This document shows positions 63,911-64,000 of a DNA stretch of 64,000 nt, in pieces. How positions within the stretch are numbered: the first letter of the stretch is position 1; each line of letters opens with the position of its first letter. Below the pieces are notes generated by a model, which searched no databases, had not been told where the DNA came from, and saw only the letters and a program-made list of their open reading frames with translations. Location of the stretch: NCBI GenBank assembly GCA_963803495.1, contig CAWDMP010000002.1, positions 62,001 through 126,000 on the forward strand, in the 5' to 3' direction. Source of the DNA: Persicitalea sp963803495. Lineage in GTDB: Bacteria; Bacteroidota; Bacteroidia; Cytophagales; Spirosomataceae. The position numbers were made by a program, and so were the translations under genes.

Positions 63911-64000
63911 AGTTGTTCGGAGTATTTTTATACAAAGAGACGAATGGGGGTAATTCTTACCTTTGGGACAATTTAATATTTCTGAGACCTGAACTGTCAT

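Overview
This window looks like a chromosomal segment of a Bacteroidota bacterium, most likely a member of the Cytophagales (Spirosoma/Dyadobacter-like). That placement is inferred from gene content and signals, not from a marker-gene tree. The supporting features are a bacillithiol-pathway deacetylase start, Bat-type VWA and TPR proteins, a PD40-OmpA lipoprotein, a TonB-dependent receptor with a carboxypeptidase-regulatory N-domain, a GH140-type glycosidase, SatD/DUF3307, and promoters of the TTTG/TAnnTTTG type. Most genes are GC-rich and strikingly rich in GGTACC and GTAC.

Layout. 0-5 kb (minus strand): bshB1 start, LysM/M23 peptidase, trxB, PD40-OmpA lipoprotein, queE. 5-14 kb: MpaB-like oxygenase, histidine phosphatase lipoprotein, mnmE, a broken SGNH hydrolase, a tightly overlapping chain (302-aa unknown protein, miaA, membrane protein, amidohydrolase), and gltA. 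14-16 kb: DUF202 protein, msrA, and a minus-strand tRNA cluster (Arg, Pro, Ser) with aberrant tandem tRNA-like copies. 16-28 kb: Bat-like genes, purC, STAS protein, rnz, a VapBC-type pair, gltB/gltD, a DinB protein. 28-34 kb: DUF3307/satD with a palindromic operator, osmC, nupC, sppA, sixA. 34-35 kb: a REP-associated transposase (RAYT) between 52-bp inverted repeats. 35-50 kb: xerD, aroQ, TonB receptor, histidinol phosphatase, class V aminotransferase, degenerate-Nudix regulator, marC, MazG-like protein, pepT, RNase H, trmN6, glycosyltransferase, GH140 enzyme, serine hydrolase. 50.8-53.5 kb: a single AT-rich gene for an 871-residue Roco protein (LRR, Roc GTPase, COR, C-terminal extension) inside a cluster of five copies of a 70-95-bp interspersed repeat. 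54-64 kb: CIA30 lipoprotein, GNAT, sorbosone-dehydrogenase-like protein, VCBS-repeat protein, an S41 protease remnant, DUF1349, acetyltransferase, F420-type oxidoreductase, two YsnF/DUF2382 stress proteins, and a sulfatase.

Three patterns run through the window. First, many otherwise ordinary genes, including gltB, carry single-base frameshifts, roughly one per 3 kb. This is more consistent with indel-prone sequencing or assembly than with pseudogene decay. Second, many intergenic gaps hold locus-specific short-unit repeats, often arranged as facing inverted arms, and some run into the next start codon. Third, the native GTAC signature is missing from the AT-rich Roco gene, which points to horizontal acquisition. 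The Roco protein and its repeat-flanked island are the best candidate for an undescribed, possibly defence-related, system.
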